DNA from: Agelaius tricolor
Lineage: Eukaryota; Chordata; Aves; Passeriformes; Icteridae
Length of the DNA: 64,000 nt
Assembly (NCBI GenBank): GCA_023055355.1
Contig: JALJCS010000004.1
Span: 34,590,244 to 34,654,243, forward strand
Reading direction: 5' to 3'
Positions within the stretch are counted from its first letter, which is position 1, and every line of letters starts with the position of its first letter. The translations under genes were made by a program, and so were the position numbers. The notes under the pieces are model-generated. The model was not told the origin of the DNA. It was given only the letters and a program-made list of their open reading frames with translations, and did no database searches. This document shows, one piece after another, positions 1-12,500 of this stretch.

Positions 1-1450
1 AATCTGAGGTCCTCATCTCAGATCTGACCTATCTGTTCCTTGCTTGAAACCGAAAACCCTGGAACTCATTTGTCCTGTAAATCTTAAACCACAGCTTTTA
101 ACAGTTTTGAAAGCCTTTTCAAGGCAAATGTATTCAGGTCCCAGTGGAGAGAAATACTGTCTTAAGGGAGCATATTGTGGATAGCTGGAAAGTTAAACAG
201 ATGGACCAAATTACTATGTTTGGTTGTAGCATTTTTTGTGTGATAGGTACAGAGGTTTTAGTTGGGTTCACCTCATTTATATTTTCAACAGTTGTGTAAT
301 ATTTGAATTATTTTAGAGTTATCTTTAAAGTTTGTTCTTGTGCATGTTGAAGGAATGGCAGGATTAAAATTAACTTAAATTAAGAACAAGAAGAAATAGA
401 AAAAGGGGATGTCACCAGGCTGCAAATTCCCTTGAGGCATTTTCCAGTGCAACTCAGTTTATTTAAGTAAAGTTTTTTTACAATACTATTATCAAAACAA
501 CATAAAACATTTTTATCCTCACTTACATGCTGCAGTTACAAATTCAAATGACATCACTGAGATAATTTTCTAGGAACTTAGTATATAAGTAAGTTTTGAG
601 TTTCTGTAAAGGTAAAAATTGACCCATTGTTTTACTAATAGTCAACGGTAACTAGCTGCAGTATTTGTAACACTGTAGGTATTTCCTGTGAGGATGTGGA
701 AATAGAGAATACTACAAAATAGCTTCTCTGTTTTGCTTACTAAGCAAGAGTAATATATGCCTGGATTCACACTGATAAGGGTTAGCTCCCAGCAATCCCT
801 GTGGGTTAGGGAAGTGCAGGTGCTGACGAAGTGGAAGAACAAGTCTCCAGTGCAGAGCTGGTTAAGCAGCCTCATGGGAGAGGTAGCCTTGGAAGAGTCA
901 GGTTCTGCATCCACTGCTGTAGACTTACTGTTTTGTGAACCTATGGGGACTCTGTATTTCCAACATCCTGGGCAGTACTTGCTCTTGATTGCTCCCTGGC
1001 ATGTACCAAGTGCTTGTTCCCATTTTCACCAGGCCAAAAACTTGTTTTTGTAACACTGTTCCTGCAGTGATTGTTGGCTGAGAGCTAATTTCAAGTGTCA
1101 TGAATTGCCCTAGAAGTGCTCTTTGGATGCTGACTCCTCTTCTGGTATTTAGAAGCTGGGGTGCCTGATACTCTGGCAGCTTCTCCATGGCCAGAAAGCG
1201 ATCTCAGAAGGAAATGGAGGTGCAGAGCTGCTTCCCTGAATCTAGGTACCACAGGTGTTGCAACACATGTAATAAAGTTATAGAGCTGGAGAGTGTATTT
1301 TTGGAGATATTCCTTGTGTGGAAGGAAGTAAATTTAACTGAGATTGTGTTTTCTAACCCATTTTACTTGAAGTATAAATGTCACACCTGAGATTTGTTGC
1401 TGTCAGTGTTAGTACTGTACAAAACCATAATTCCAGTAATAGAAATAAAT
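1..1450. other. IQGAP2 intron / F2RL2 3' flank, no coding exon
   Basis: No IQGAP2 coding exon was recognised here. The right part should contain the 3' untranslated region of F2RL2, which is read on the minus strand. The open frames in both directions at 640-1190 show no family motif and no splice-consistent match to IQGAP2, so I treat them as chance. Confidence 0.6.
458..463 (-). terminator. F2RL2: Candidate poly(A) signal of F2RL2
   Basis: The plus-strand hexamer TTTATT reads AATAAA on the minus strand, about 990 nt beyond the F2RL2 stop codon. It is the clearest canonical hexamer I found downstream of that gene within the window. The true cleavage site is unknown and a variant hexamer closer to the stop codon may be used instead. 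Confidence 0.35.
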
Positions 1451-2532
1451 TCATTTTTCCCTGGATATTTTAACCATTGTCAGATAAATATTGGATTGAC
1501 TTCTAATTTTTGACATCAGAAAATAAAGGAAAGGATCAAGACAGCTGTTTAGGCTGCTAAGACATAAAGCAATTAGATAAAAAGAATACAGCCTGTCCGT
1601 GTTGTAATAGTAATAGTTGATGTGATGGATAATAAGGATAATATTGCTTGGCACAAAGCAAATAGCAAAGATGGTAAGAATCAAAAGACTGACTTTGACA
1701 TACCAGAACCATTCGTGAGTCTTGAGTGTTCGTATAATCGAGACATAGCAGAACACGATAGTTGCAAGCGGTATTAAAAACCCAAATACAGCCAAGGACC
1801 CGTAGTAGTAGAACTGGAAGGAAGACACAGTTTCACAGGCGCTGTGCACGTCGTGGCAGGTATAAATGTCCAGCTGCTTCACATAATAGCTTTGCTGCGT
1901 GATGGCGAGCGGGAGCATGTAGAAGAAGACGATGGCCCAGACGGCGGCGCAGGCTGCGATGGCGTAGGCGCGCTTCGGGAGGCTCTTGTAGGTGAAGGGG
2001 TGGACGATGGCCAGGTAGCGGCTGACACTGATGCACGTGAGCAGCAGAATGGAGCAGTACATGTTGCCGTAAAACACCGCCATGGCCGCCCGACACATGG
2101 TCTCCCCAAATACCCAGTTGTTCCCGTTGATGTGGTAGGCTATTTTGAAGGGCAGTATGATGCAGAAGAGCAGGTCTGAAACAGCCAGGTTTGTGTAGAG
2201 GACGGCGGTGCACACGGAGCGGATCCTGAAGAGTAGCATCCACAGAATGATGGCATTAGAAGGCACACCCAATAACAGAGCACTGAGGTAGACAGCAGGT
2301 ATTAGCTTGGTGCTCAGAGAGCTAGTGAGGTACTCCAGTGTGGTGTTGCTCACTTCTGTTAATGTGGAGTCATTTGACTTTTTTGAAGTGCATTTGTTTT
2401 CTCTGATATGGATGGTTGTTGTTTCCCCTTCTATAGCATAAGGGGGGATGTAATCATAGTCTCTCGCTGAAATTCCCCGAAAAGTTTTGATAAGAGACAC
2501 TGTTTTAATTGCAGAGCCATTCTGTGAAAATT
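1451..2532 (-). CDS. F2RL2: F2RL2 coding exon 2 (tethered ligand, seven TM segments, stop)
   Basis: The minus-strand acceptor reads ttaagcttcag before 2532 (AG is the complement of 2533-2534). The first two bases finish a codon split after its first base (phase 1), giving Glu20. The frame then stays open to a TGA at 1453-1451. A longer-looking start at 2500 is an internal GTG, not a real initiator. A second AG at about 2521 would shorten the exon but break the phase with exon 1. Confidence 0.95.
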
Positions 2533-4308
2533 CTGAAGCTTAAAAATAAAACAAAGTGAAAATTGTTAAAAAGGACAAACTACTGTATTAACCATGTAAC
2601 TCAGGAGCAGAGAAAGATAACCATTTCTACATGAAAAGCAATATAAGTTTAAAATATTTGGAGATATTCTCCTCTGCTTTTGGTGCTCAAGTGTACAGAT
2701 ATCAGTCTTCATTTATCATTTCACACCAAATCTTGAAAATTCATCATTAATGTAGTGTTAGCTGATCTTTCTGCATTTTGAGTGTTTTCAGTAATCTTTG
2801 GTGAAAAACATAAGAAACTTCTGTAATTCTTATGACCAGTGGAGGGTATTTCCCAGTAGCAGGAATGTTGGTCATTCATCATATAAGCAGTCTTTGTTTA
2901 GGCTTGATCAAACACCATTACTATCCTTGTCACTTCATGTATGAAATGAATGACTGCAAAAGTTGCAAAAAGCACTCTCTAGCCTAAGACAAACTGAAAC
3001 TTTCAAATTAGAAAACTGAAATTATCCTTGGTTTTTTTGGTCTCACATGTGAAATTGTTTTTCTTCAGCTTCTGACTAGTGCAAACCAGATCTTCTCAGG
3101 TTCTCATACCTGAGCAAGGGCAATGTCCTAAGAATTGAAAACAAATGATTGGGCAGGTATTAGGTGTAATTTACTGGGGAGTGAATAAAACTTTTCAAGC
3201 AGCAGGAAAATTATCTCTGGGTAAATATTGTCAGCATGCGGGCAAAAACAGTAATACTATTTTATTAACACCTGTTCCTCAGTCTTTAGCTGACAAATTT
3301 GTAGGGACATTGACATCTTCACATGAAGCCCAAATGTGTTCAAAATGCTTTTTAAAGCCATGTGTTGTAAAATAGATTTTGCGCAGTAAACAACTGTGTA
3401 ATTATTTGTGTCACTTAAGTTTTCTTAGCTGCATTTAATGCAAGAATACTTATTGTAAAGCCTTCAGCATGCACCATGAAACTGAAATTCAGAAGCAAAC
3501 TGAAATATGGGTGAAAATCTTTGAACCTTTTTTTACTTTTCCATATTTGAATAAAATAAAGATAATAGTTTTATTAATGTTCACTGTCAGATTTACAGTA
3601 GTATGTTTTAAAATAAGAATTAGCAGACTACATAATTTTTAGTAGTTTTTTTTGATGGTTACTCCAGAGAGCTGGTTGTAATCACTCATTAAAAGTCATA
3701 CATGTGCCTGCATTGTCTGGTGTGTGTAGATGGATTGATATAGGTATAAATACATATATAGATGTATATTATATATATATGTGTGTGTATATATATATTT
3801 ATGTATACCAGCTTTTCAAAATGAGCTTGGTTTGAAAACAGTTTTAATTCTAGGAAGGTTTATTATTTGATCATTTCCTTTAGTTATTTTTATCACAATA
3901 GTCATCTGAGCATTTCCTTCTAATAACACCATCTGTAAAGTTGCAAAACAAGACACTGCAGGTTTAAAATTATTGTATTGTTACAAAAATACTAGATAAA
4001 AGATGTGTCTTCAGTAAGTGCAGAAAGTGCCCTTAAAAAATTCTTTACAGAAAATGACTGGCAGAGGTAAGGTGTCACTGAAGTGAAAGAATAAAAATCT
4101 GCTTTAAAGGAGACATCCTGGAACAGTTTTTCGTAATTGGTACATGCATGTACAACTCATTTCATGTTCACAGCTGGTAGAGCAACAGCATTATCAAAAA
4201 GTCCATGTTATTGACTAAAAGATGCAATAAATACAGAAAGGAGGACTCACCTGTAGTGCAAAGACTGGAGGTAAAAGAGAGCAGTCCAGTGAAAAACAGT
4301 ATCTTCAT
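1451..4308 (-). CDS. F2RL2: F2RL2, protease-activated receptor 3 (complete CDS, 2 exons)
   Basis: Class A seven-transmembrane receptor activated by thrombin cleavage that exposes a tethered ligand; in mammals PAR3 often acts as a cofactor for other PARs. Coding sequence joins 4308-4251 with 2532-1451, giving 379 residues against 374 in human PAR3. A signal peptide (about residues 1-18) is followed by cleavage site LIK/TFRG after Lys35, identical in its TFRG core to mammalian PAR3. An aromatic-acidic DYDY segment just beyond fits the hirudin-like thrombin exosite. The disulphide pair is probably Cys166 and Cys245, the latter in the PAR hallmark CHDV of extracellular loop 2. TM7 carries DPFLY in place of NPxxY. 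Where most class A receptors have DRY, this one reads SRY (190-192). The gene lies antisense inside an IQGAP2 intron, as in mammals. The cytoplasmic tail is short, as is usual for PAR3. Confidence 0.96.
2533..4250 (-). other. F2RL2 intron 1
   Basis: A 1,718-bp GT-AG intron in phase 1, the same phase as the F2R intron, in keeping with their common origin. The left part is unique AT-rich DNA. The right part contains the TA/TG microsatellite at about 3721-3809. Confidence 0.85.
3721..3809. repeat. TA/TG dinucleotide-rich microsatellite
   Basis: Interrupted runs of GT and AT units, with a core of ATATATAT, GTGTGTGT and ATATATAT blocks. The two AT blocks flanking a short GT block could adopt alternative structures. 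It lies in the F2RL2 intron and is likely length-polymorphic. Confidence 0.85.
4251..4308 (-). CDS. F2RL2: F2RL2 coding exon 1 (signal peptide)
   Basis: This 58-nt coding exon is too short to show as a long open frame. On the minus strand an ATG at 4308-4306 opens MKILFFTGLLSFTSSLCTT, a positively charged start followed by a hydrophobic core typical of a secretory signal. It ends ACAG before a GTGAGT donor. Its length and phase match the human gene, where exon 1 also encodes just the signal peptide. The base three upstream of the ATG is an A, a favourable start context. Confidence 0.9.
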
Positions 4309-6445
4309 TGTAGTGTGTGAAATCCAGCCAGCTGAACAATGGTGCTGTGCTAGTTCATCTCAAGAGATGTTTTGTGGGGGCTTTTTTCCCCTGTGTAAGG
4401 GATTAAGGAATGATTGATCTGTCCTCCAGAAGCATCCTGTAAGCATGAGGTTTATGGTAAGGAACTAATTTGTTCTTTGTCTACTTCAGCAAGAGGGTGT
4501 GACGTATCCAAATATGCACACATGACTCAGTTTCAGCCTCAGCCCAACACAGAGATAAAATTGCTTTACAGCAGCATTTTAACTCCTAATTTACCACAAG
4601 CCTGAAGCTAATATGGAGGGTTCTACTGACATATGTGCATACAGATATTTGGAGTAAAAAGATGTTTTTTGGAAAAATCAGGGGATGTCTTTAGTAAATC
4701 CTCAAGGGTCTCATTCAGAGACCAAAATGTCATGTGGCTGAACTCTGTACTCTTCTCCAGAGAAAAGCTGGGCTTGCAGAAGAGTGTGATGAACTCAGTT
4801 TAGCAAAAGGCAAAGGTGGAAAGAAGCCACACATACAAAAATGCCTTAGGAAAACTGCCTTCTGCTTTGCCTTTTGCCTCCCTGCCCACTGTTAGCTGTC
4901 TGGCTCCTTCAATCCACCTACTTCCTCTCTTCAGACAATTTCCACCCCTCCACAGACTGCAGCCTCTAAAACCTTTCCCCTATTTTCACTCGCAGCTTTG
5001 TTGATCCCTTCCTTTTACTCTGACTGGCTTCCCCGCCCCGCCCACCCGCCTCCGTCTTTTTTCCCTTCAATGCCAAATAGCGACAGCTTGTTTCAGCAAG
5101 CAAAATTAGCCCAAGCCTTGGTCAAGCGTCCAGGCTAGTTGTGAGGCTCAGCATAAGTTGTACTTGTCTCCGGAGCAGTATTTGTTTCTGTTCTTGTATT
5201 TAATGTGTAAAAGCTGGGTACCAGATTAGGAACTCTCAATGCTTTTCTCAAAATTCAGTGGCAGTTTGGGAATTTATTAAACATTCTCTCAAGTGCTAAC
5301 TCTCATTTGGTAGAAAAATAAGCAGTATGTGTCCACTGTCCTGTGATTGTCTGACACCACTTCATGTTATTTATGTATTCTGCTACCTTGTTTACACATA
5401 TGATGCAAGCTGAAGAGCATGTCTTCAGTGGTTTTTTACCCTGTTTTCTCTTTGTAGCTTCTGTGGATATCAGATTTATTAGATCTTTGGCCTGAGGTTC
5501 AGCGCTTAACCAGGGATACTTATTGCAAACCTGCTTCTTTGTCCACACTGTTTTAGTTTGAATGTGTTTCTAGCTGGTTTTCTTCCCTGAAATATTTGTG
5601 TGTATATTTTCCTAGATGTCTCTTAATTGATACATTCCAGCTTCTCTCATCATTAGTCTCTTATAGGCCTGACACTCCTATTTCCTCTTTAGCATGAATT
5701 TCCCACCCACCCTACTGGATTAGATTTTAAATATCACTTTAACCCTGTTTTATCTGCTGAAGTGCTGGTATCACCAGTGAACCTAGGCAGTAGGGCTGGT
5801 TAGTGGGGATGTTGATCCCACTCTACTACACCTCCTATTTTACATTGGGTTTAATGTCATGCACTTTAGACCTGAAAGAAGAGGGGTACCTATTCTCCTG
5901 CTTAGTTATAGAAATGCTTGCATGAGCTAAGTCATCATTACTAAAGCTGAGCTGTCTTTCTATGAGACTATTCACTGCTATTTTCTAATATAACATGTAT
6001 TTAGATATACACAAGGATCCTTTCCAAATAAGGGATTTTGAAAGAAAGCCAACTTCCTGCAGCCTTCTGCTATTCTCTCCTACTATCACAGTGCTTCCTG
6101 GTAATGTGTGATTTTATGTGACTCAGACTACTTTGCCTACATATTGTGGAAATAAAAATGTTTCAATTTTTATTGATCTTTAGTAGAATGAATTCTATGC
6201 CAGCAGTATTAGCAAATTCTGTTTTTCTAGACATCAAAACTTTCAGAGATTTGTATCTGAACAGGATTGTTTTCCAGTCAGTAAATAGAATATGAATGTG
6301 TTTCATTGATGACTTTACACAGTCAAATCCTTTTTTGTGTTCTAGAGCTTTGCAAAGCAAAGATTGTATATTGCAGCTGTATCCCACTATTGAGAGAACT
6401 CTTATTATTCAGTTTTTTCAAGGCTTTTTACTGTCCTTTTCCCAG
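4309..6445. other. IQGAP2 intron and F2RL2 upstream region
   Basis: The region upstream of F2RL2 on its strand. It has a pyrimidine-rich stretch (4860-5060 on the plus strand) ending in a GC-rich patch, then unique AT-rich intron up to the first visible IQGAP2 exon. No further coding exon was recognised. Confidence 0.55.
5031..5050 (-). promoter_or_regulatory. GC-box cluster upstream of F2RL2
   Basis: Overlapping Sp/KLF-type GC boxes (CCCCGCCCCGCCCACCCGCC on the plus strand) stand out in an AT-rich intron about 720 bp upstream of the F2RL2 start codon. This may mark its promoter or an untranslated first exon. No TATA box was identified. The call is inference. Confidence 0.25.
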
Positions 6446-6536
6446 GAATCTCAAGATGAATCAGCACTTCTGTGGCTGGATGAAATACAAAGAGGAATCA
6501 ATGACAGCAATAACAACATAAAAGAAGCAGCAGCCT
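6446..6536 (+). CDS. IQGAP2: IQGAP2 exon 1 of 23 in window
   Basis: Encodes fragment residues 1-30 plus one base, including DESALLWLDEIQRGI, a strongly conserved IQGAP-family stretch. The acceptor is cccag and the donor gtaagc. It enters in phase 0 and leaves in phase 1. The preceding exon is outside the window. Confidence 0.92.
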
Positions 6537-9500
6537 GTAAGCATTAACCTGCGTCTCCACTGCTCTTGTTTTTCTTGGTCTTGAGAAAATGAAATTGGTA
6601 ATTTTTGTTTTCCACTTCAGGGAAGGTGCAAGCCTTTAAATACATGAAAAGAAATTAGTGTGTGTTCTTTGTCATACTAAAACTGAGATGACTTAAAACT
6701 ACCGGAGTGGTGTTAGTCCTATCCCATCTAAAGTGGTAATCTTTAAGGTGTGGCTAATAATTCAACAGATTTGGTTATACAGGTTTTCATCATGACCAAT
6801 CTTTCCAATGTCACTGTATCTTCATGTAACTCCTGAAATATATGAATGAGAACAGATATGCTGTTCAGGATCTTGTTTTGCTATATTTAAAATGAAAATC
6901 TTTATGCATGTTTTAAGGGAAAATTTTTATGTTTACAACTTTGCTTATTCATATTTCTTTCTATTGTCTTTTATGGATTGCTGACAAACAAAAATCAGGA
7001 ACATATTAACTTTTAAAGCGGTGTACGAGGAATGCTAGCTCTTTTTGAAAAGTATATGCTCTTCCAATCTGTAAGGAAGAGGAAATCTGTAGGAAAAATG
7101 TTGAGGCTTAATCTGTCTGAATGTTGTGTACTGAATGCACTCAACACCTTTTGTCAAAGCTTTGATTGAATATAATAATTATAGAAAAAAATATTCATGA
7201 TACATAATAAACTTTGGCAAGCAATGTAGAAGCAAGCGCCGCTGGGTTTATGGGGCAGGTTGGAGAGCACGGTGATGTGCCTGCCTGTTCCAGGCCAGGC
7301 CAGCACAGCACAGACAAGGCAGTGGGTGTTGGTCAGCCTTCTGCTTCCCTTGGCTGTGGGTGAGTCAGTGTTGCTTTCTGTTGCACCTTTGGAGCTTGTG
7401 AATGCAAGTGCTGGAGTCGGTGCATTCCTGCAGTGCCGTGCTCAGCCATCCCCTGTGCCGTGAGCCCACAGGCACGCCAGGAGTTACTGCTTGGGAAGGG
7501 GTGGATGGAAGAGAACACAGATGGACACCACAAATAGCTATCCCTGCTACAGGAACGTTGCATTTTGTGTTACTATAACTTTAGAAATTATTTAAACAAC
7601 TAATATCTTCACATAACAAGGCAGATACACTGAAGATAGGTGAAGTATTTTTGTAGGTCACATATCCATAGAAAGCACTGGGCTTGTGTTTTCTGAGACA
7701 GGGTCAGATACACACACATTGTCTCAACCAAGCTTTTGTAGTGAGGAAGGAGGGAGTGCTGATACCTTCTTTTGTGGAAAAACCTGCTTCCCATGAATGC
7801 CACCCAGAGCCATGAGGAAACATGAGCACATAGAAGAGAAGGAAACACGTAGCTTCTAAACAGATTTGAGTTAAACCTAAAGAGCAACTTAAAAATTGCC
7901 TCATTAGTGTTCACTGGAGTAAAAGCATTAAGAATATGTATCATAAGCACCCTGCAGAAATTAAGACAGCATAATTCATACAGCAATACCATACAGTGTT
8001 GCTAATGGTAAATCACTGGTCCATCCACTACCTAGTTGTTGTACTAAAATCTTTTCTTATAATCTGTGTTGGTAGTAAATGCACAGCTTTTCACAATCAA
8101 TGATGCTCAGTGGAACTGTTTTAACATTTCACTTTTAGGAAAAAAAACCCTAATTTTGTGTATTCTGCCCTGTGAGTTGAAAAGAAGCACTGTCAGCACA
8201 GGGCATTCATTCTTAAAGAGCTCTTAAGTTTTGCAACTAAAACCTGAGATTTAACCTTTCCCCACAGCACAGAACCTGATACTTCCTATAACCAACACAT
8301 CCTGTCTCAGGAAGTTTGCATGTTGTGTTCACGTAGTCTAAACATGAAGTTCAGCTTGATCACCACTTGGAAAGGAACTTTTATTTGATCTATCACACAG
8401 GCACTATTTTTGAAAGGCAAACAACTCCAAAACTTTCACAAGGTAGTCAAAGATGTATTTTTCAGTTTAAAAAGTGGTTTTGAGATTCCTGCAGTAATGG
8501 CAATAAAATCAGCAGTAAAATAAGAGAAGATACTGGCAGTGGTACTGAAACAGTCTTGATCACTTCCAAACTAACTTTTATGCCTTATATAAATACTTAA
8601 TGGTACAATACTAAAATTTTGAAAGGCTTTTACAGTCATCCCTGTCAGTAAAGGACTTCTTCTACCTTTATTTAGGAAGAAATGTTCAGTAAGTGCTGGT
8701 GCACTTCCTAACTTCTTGTGGTGCTTGCTCTGTGTTTTGCATCACCTTGCTTCACTTCTTTAATGAGTTCAACTATTGTACTTCTTATCTAAGTGGAGGA
8801 CAAAAAGAGATCAGCCAAATATCAGCTATATAGCCTTCAGGAGTAGATTTGAACACTGACTTCAGTCTTGCACAGGAAGAGTCTGTCAAAGCAGGAAGTC
8901 TGTGTGTCCTGAGAGAGTCCAAGTTATAGGAAAAAGCTGATCTTTGGCCTTGTTGAGAGTTCAGGCTTATCACACCAGACAACTGTGGCTTTGTATATCA
9001 CAGCTGTTTAAAAGGGAGGATGGGTGTGGAAAAAAGCCCTTTGCAGTGTTGATCTGGTACTGGCATCCTAACTGCTAGAGAAGCAGACTGGAGCTGACAG
9101 TTTTCTGGCAGTTGGGGATGGCTAACCCCCAGTTATCTTATGATTTTTCAGGGTCCAAATGGCCTTTCTCTAGAGCAATAGCCACAGTATTAATTGCTAG
9201 CACTTAAAAGGAAAGGAGTCATTTCTGCTGAGTTGAGTTTTTTTCCCTGATAAATACTTTTCTTACCTTTTCCTTCAAAAATACAAACATCATTAATTAA
9301 AGGATGGGGAAAAGCCAGATGGCAGTGAACCTCCATAAATGCATCTTAGCTTATGTTTTCTTTTGTCTTTGTAAAAATATCTTCCAGCCCTCTTAACTGC
9401 ATGATGAAAAGGAGGAAGGAAAGCATTCAAATACTGCTGAACAGAGTTGATGAGGCATATGGGACTGTGTATGAGCCTGGGGCCAGCAGCAGCCAGCTGT

Positions 9501-12500
9501 AATGTGTAGCTTCCCAGTTTTTTCTGCTTCCTCGCTGCTGAGGCCCAATGCCTGGATATCACAGTGCTGCAGCAATGGTAGAAAGACATTTCCAGTACAT
9601 GTGTGTGCTGGGCAGAGGTCTGTTCCAAAGCACAGAATGGATGTTCTAGTCCTATTCAATTGTTCCTCTGTGCATGGATCTTGAATTTAGATGTGAAGGA
9701 ACACCTTTAAAAACCAGAGCAGTGATTTCTAAAGCAGCCTAAACATCTAGTGGGTAAGGTACTTTTGAAGTGGCATGTGCTTCCACATGTATGCTGCCAG
9801 GTGTTGTGGAATCTGTTCCCTCAGTGATGGTGGGATCTGAGCAAGGAAGCCCTGAATTAGAGTATGGGTAATGCCACATGACATCAAAGTCTGCACATCC
9901 TTCACAGCATCACCTCTCAGGGTGCTTTTATATGCCCTGAAAGCAAAAGCTGCATCTCTGGCAAATTCGAGGCCGTGAATTAGCTTTCAACAAGTTCCTG
10001 AGGAGGTGAGGTTGCTTTACGATGCTGACTATGCTGCTGCAAGAATTTACTCAAGGCAACCAGTTTTAATTCCCATTTTGTACAGTAGACGTGAATGTTA
10101 ACATTTACAGCCTGTAACCAAATTACTTCATGTACCTCTAGAAGGCTGCAGGTGATCAGCAGATGATGGCCTGTCTGTTAGGGCAGGCTGAGTGTGTGGC
10201 TACCTGCCATCCTCAACCCCTGCCCTGCTGTCACCTGGCATGTCCCGTGATGGGGAGCAGCTATGCCCTCAGACAGCTCTCTGTTCTGCTGTGGCTGCAT
10301 CCAAGCCTGGGTGGAGCAGACACTTTCTATCTAAGACACTTGTCCTAACAAGCATGAAGGAAGATGCAAATGAGTAAAGCACTGAATTGCTGTGTATGCC
10401 ATGCTGTCTGTGTGTGCCAGTGTTAGAAGTCTATTTTCAAAGTTTTTGGAGGCTACAGTGAGGGGTACATAGAGTATAAGACACTTAATTTTTCTCTGTT
10501 ATTATTTGACCCTAGTGGCTGTTGGAATATCAATGATTAACAAGAGCTTGGAGAATGGTGATTCACAGCCAATCCTGATGATACTACAGTCAAGGTTTGG
10601 ACTACGAGTCATTCCTGAATGTGCTGAAGCCTACTTCTGGAAGCTCTCTGAAGCCAAGAACATGAAAACTACAGAAGGTAAAGAACTTCCTAAACAGGAC
10701 AGTTCCACATGTTCATATCACTGAGGCAACCAGAAAGCTAGAACAGGAGGTATCTGTAAATTGAGGGAGACAGCTGCTGCTTTAAAATCTTTTGGCAAAT
10801 GTTATACTTTTCCAAGTGCATTTTATGTAACATTGTCCTGTTGTGCACATAATGCAGACCACAGTACCTGCTGAGAAGTAAGTCTAGTGACTTCTAGAGT
10901 CTAGCAGAGGCTTCATAGAATCTCAAACCTTCCTCTGAGTGAATTTATGGCAACTCCTCTGTGACTGTCAATAGATTAGTCCATTCTCTCAGAAAACTAT
11001 TGCTCGCTGACAATTTTTTTCATATTAGCAGATGCAGAGATGCACGCATCAGTCTTACAGATTGCTGTCAAAGATCAAGCCAGCATCTGACAGTGTTCAC
11101 AGCCCAATTATGGTCCTTGTGCATTGCCAGAGCAGCAGTTACCAGCAAAAGCTGGGGCTAGAATCTGTTCTTAGCAGATGATGGGATGTTTTGTCAGAGC
11201 TGACAACAGCCAAGGTTAGCTAATGGTTACAAAAAAAATTACTGTCGGTGTAGCACCCGTTCTTACAGTAGATGGGCATGTTTCACTTTGCAACATGAAT
11301 ATTTTTAAGGCCTTACTAGTTTTATCTTGGGGCCTTTTGTCCATGAGGAAATGAGGTTTTTCCTGCCTGTCAGGATGCAGACTGGTTTACCAAAGCAATA
11401 AGCAAGAAAATGATGTGGATATAGGAAATGTCATGTGTGAGCTAAGAGTCAGTAAGTCCAGAATTTGGGCAGAAGACAAGAAAAATATTTTTTATAAACA
11501 CAGTCTGTTTCACTTATGAGAGATTACGTAAGACAGAGGACACACTGTTTCAGGAGCACTAACTTGACATGTTAGGGTTTGGAGAGGGTAGGAGTGGATC
11601 TGTACCAACCTTATAGATGTTTTATTAACCTTATCACCAGTTTGCTCTAGAGGAATGACTCTCATCCACCTAGCAGGGGATTCTGAAAATCCTTGCTACA
11701 AAAAGGCCCAAGATATACAGAGATTTTGCGTGTCAAAGGGATTCATAGCAAGTACAGGAAGGGGAAATGAGTAGGGAGACCTGTAATTTATCAGTGAAAC
11801 AGGACACAAATGTATACTAACGGTATGAACTGCTTTTAGGTTCTAGTGAAAGTCCATGGATTAAACTTTTAATGAAAGCCATGTATGATTACTATTACAA
11901 TGTGGAAACTGAAGAGGGTACCTGTGTTGCCCCCAAAGGAGTTGTACCAAAAACTTCATGGTTAACTGGTGAAGAAATCCAGGTAGGTGGCTAAAACATT
12001 GGTTTTTATTGCAAAAGCAACATAAACATTTGAGAAAGCGTGAGGCATGAAATTATCAAGAGGCTGTGGTGGGTCAAACTGAAGGTCACTTTATCAGTAT
12101 CTGCTTCTGACAAGAGCAGCAACTTAAGTCTAAGCAGACAGTGATAGGCAGCACAGTCTCCTGTCTAGTGTCTGACAATGATTTAGGGATTTCCTTACTG
12201 GAAGTTACAGCATTTCTTTTAATGACCATCAGCAGACAACAATGGAGTAAAGTCTGATTGCTTCCATATCCTTTTATAGGACTTTGCATTGGCCTATAAC
12301 AAATAATTTTATGATGTATTTGTGAGCAGGTGGAACCACCATTTTCTGTTTAAATCTAATCCTCTGACAGCATTCATGTATCTCCAGATTCAAGAGGATG
12401 AGTGTGCCATTTTAGCTCCCTTACTGTAGAGGTTTTGCACGAGTGTGAAATAGAACAAAGCAGATCACACAAGCCTCTGAGTAATTTGTTCTTCTATATT

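Noticed and set aside
757..1188. Open frames on both strands at 0.75-1.2 kb as a possible missing IQGAP2 exon
   Set aside because: No similarity to the expected IQGAP-repeat sequence before the DESALLWLDEIQ exon and no matching splice phases.
1833..2243. Other-frame open stretches across the PAR3 exon
   Set aside because: Shadows of the genuine F2RL2 frame in a GC-richer segment.
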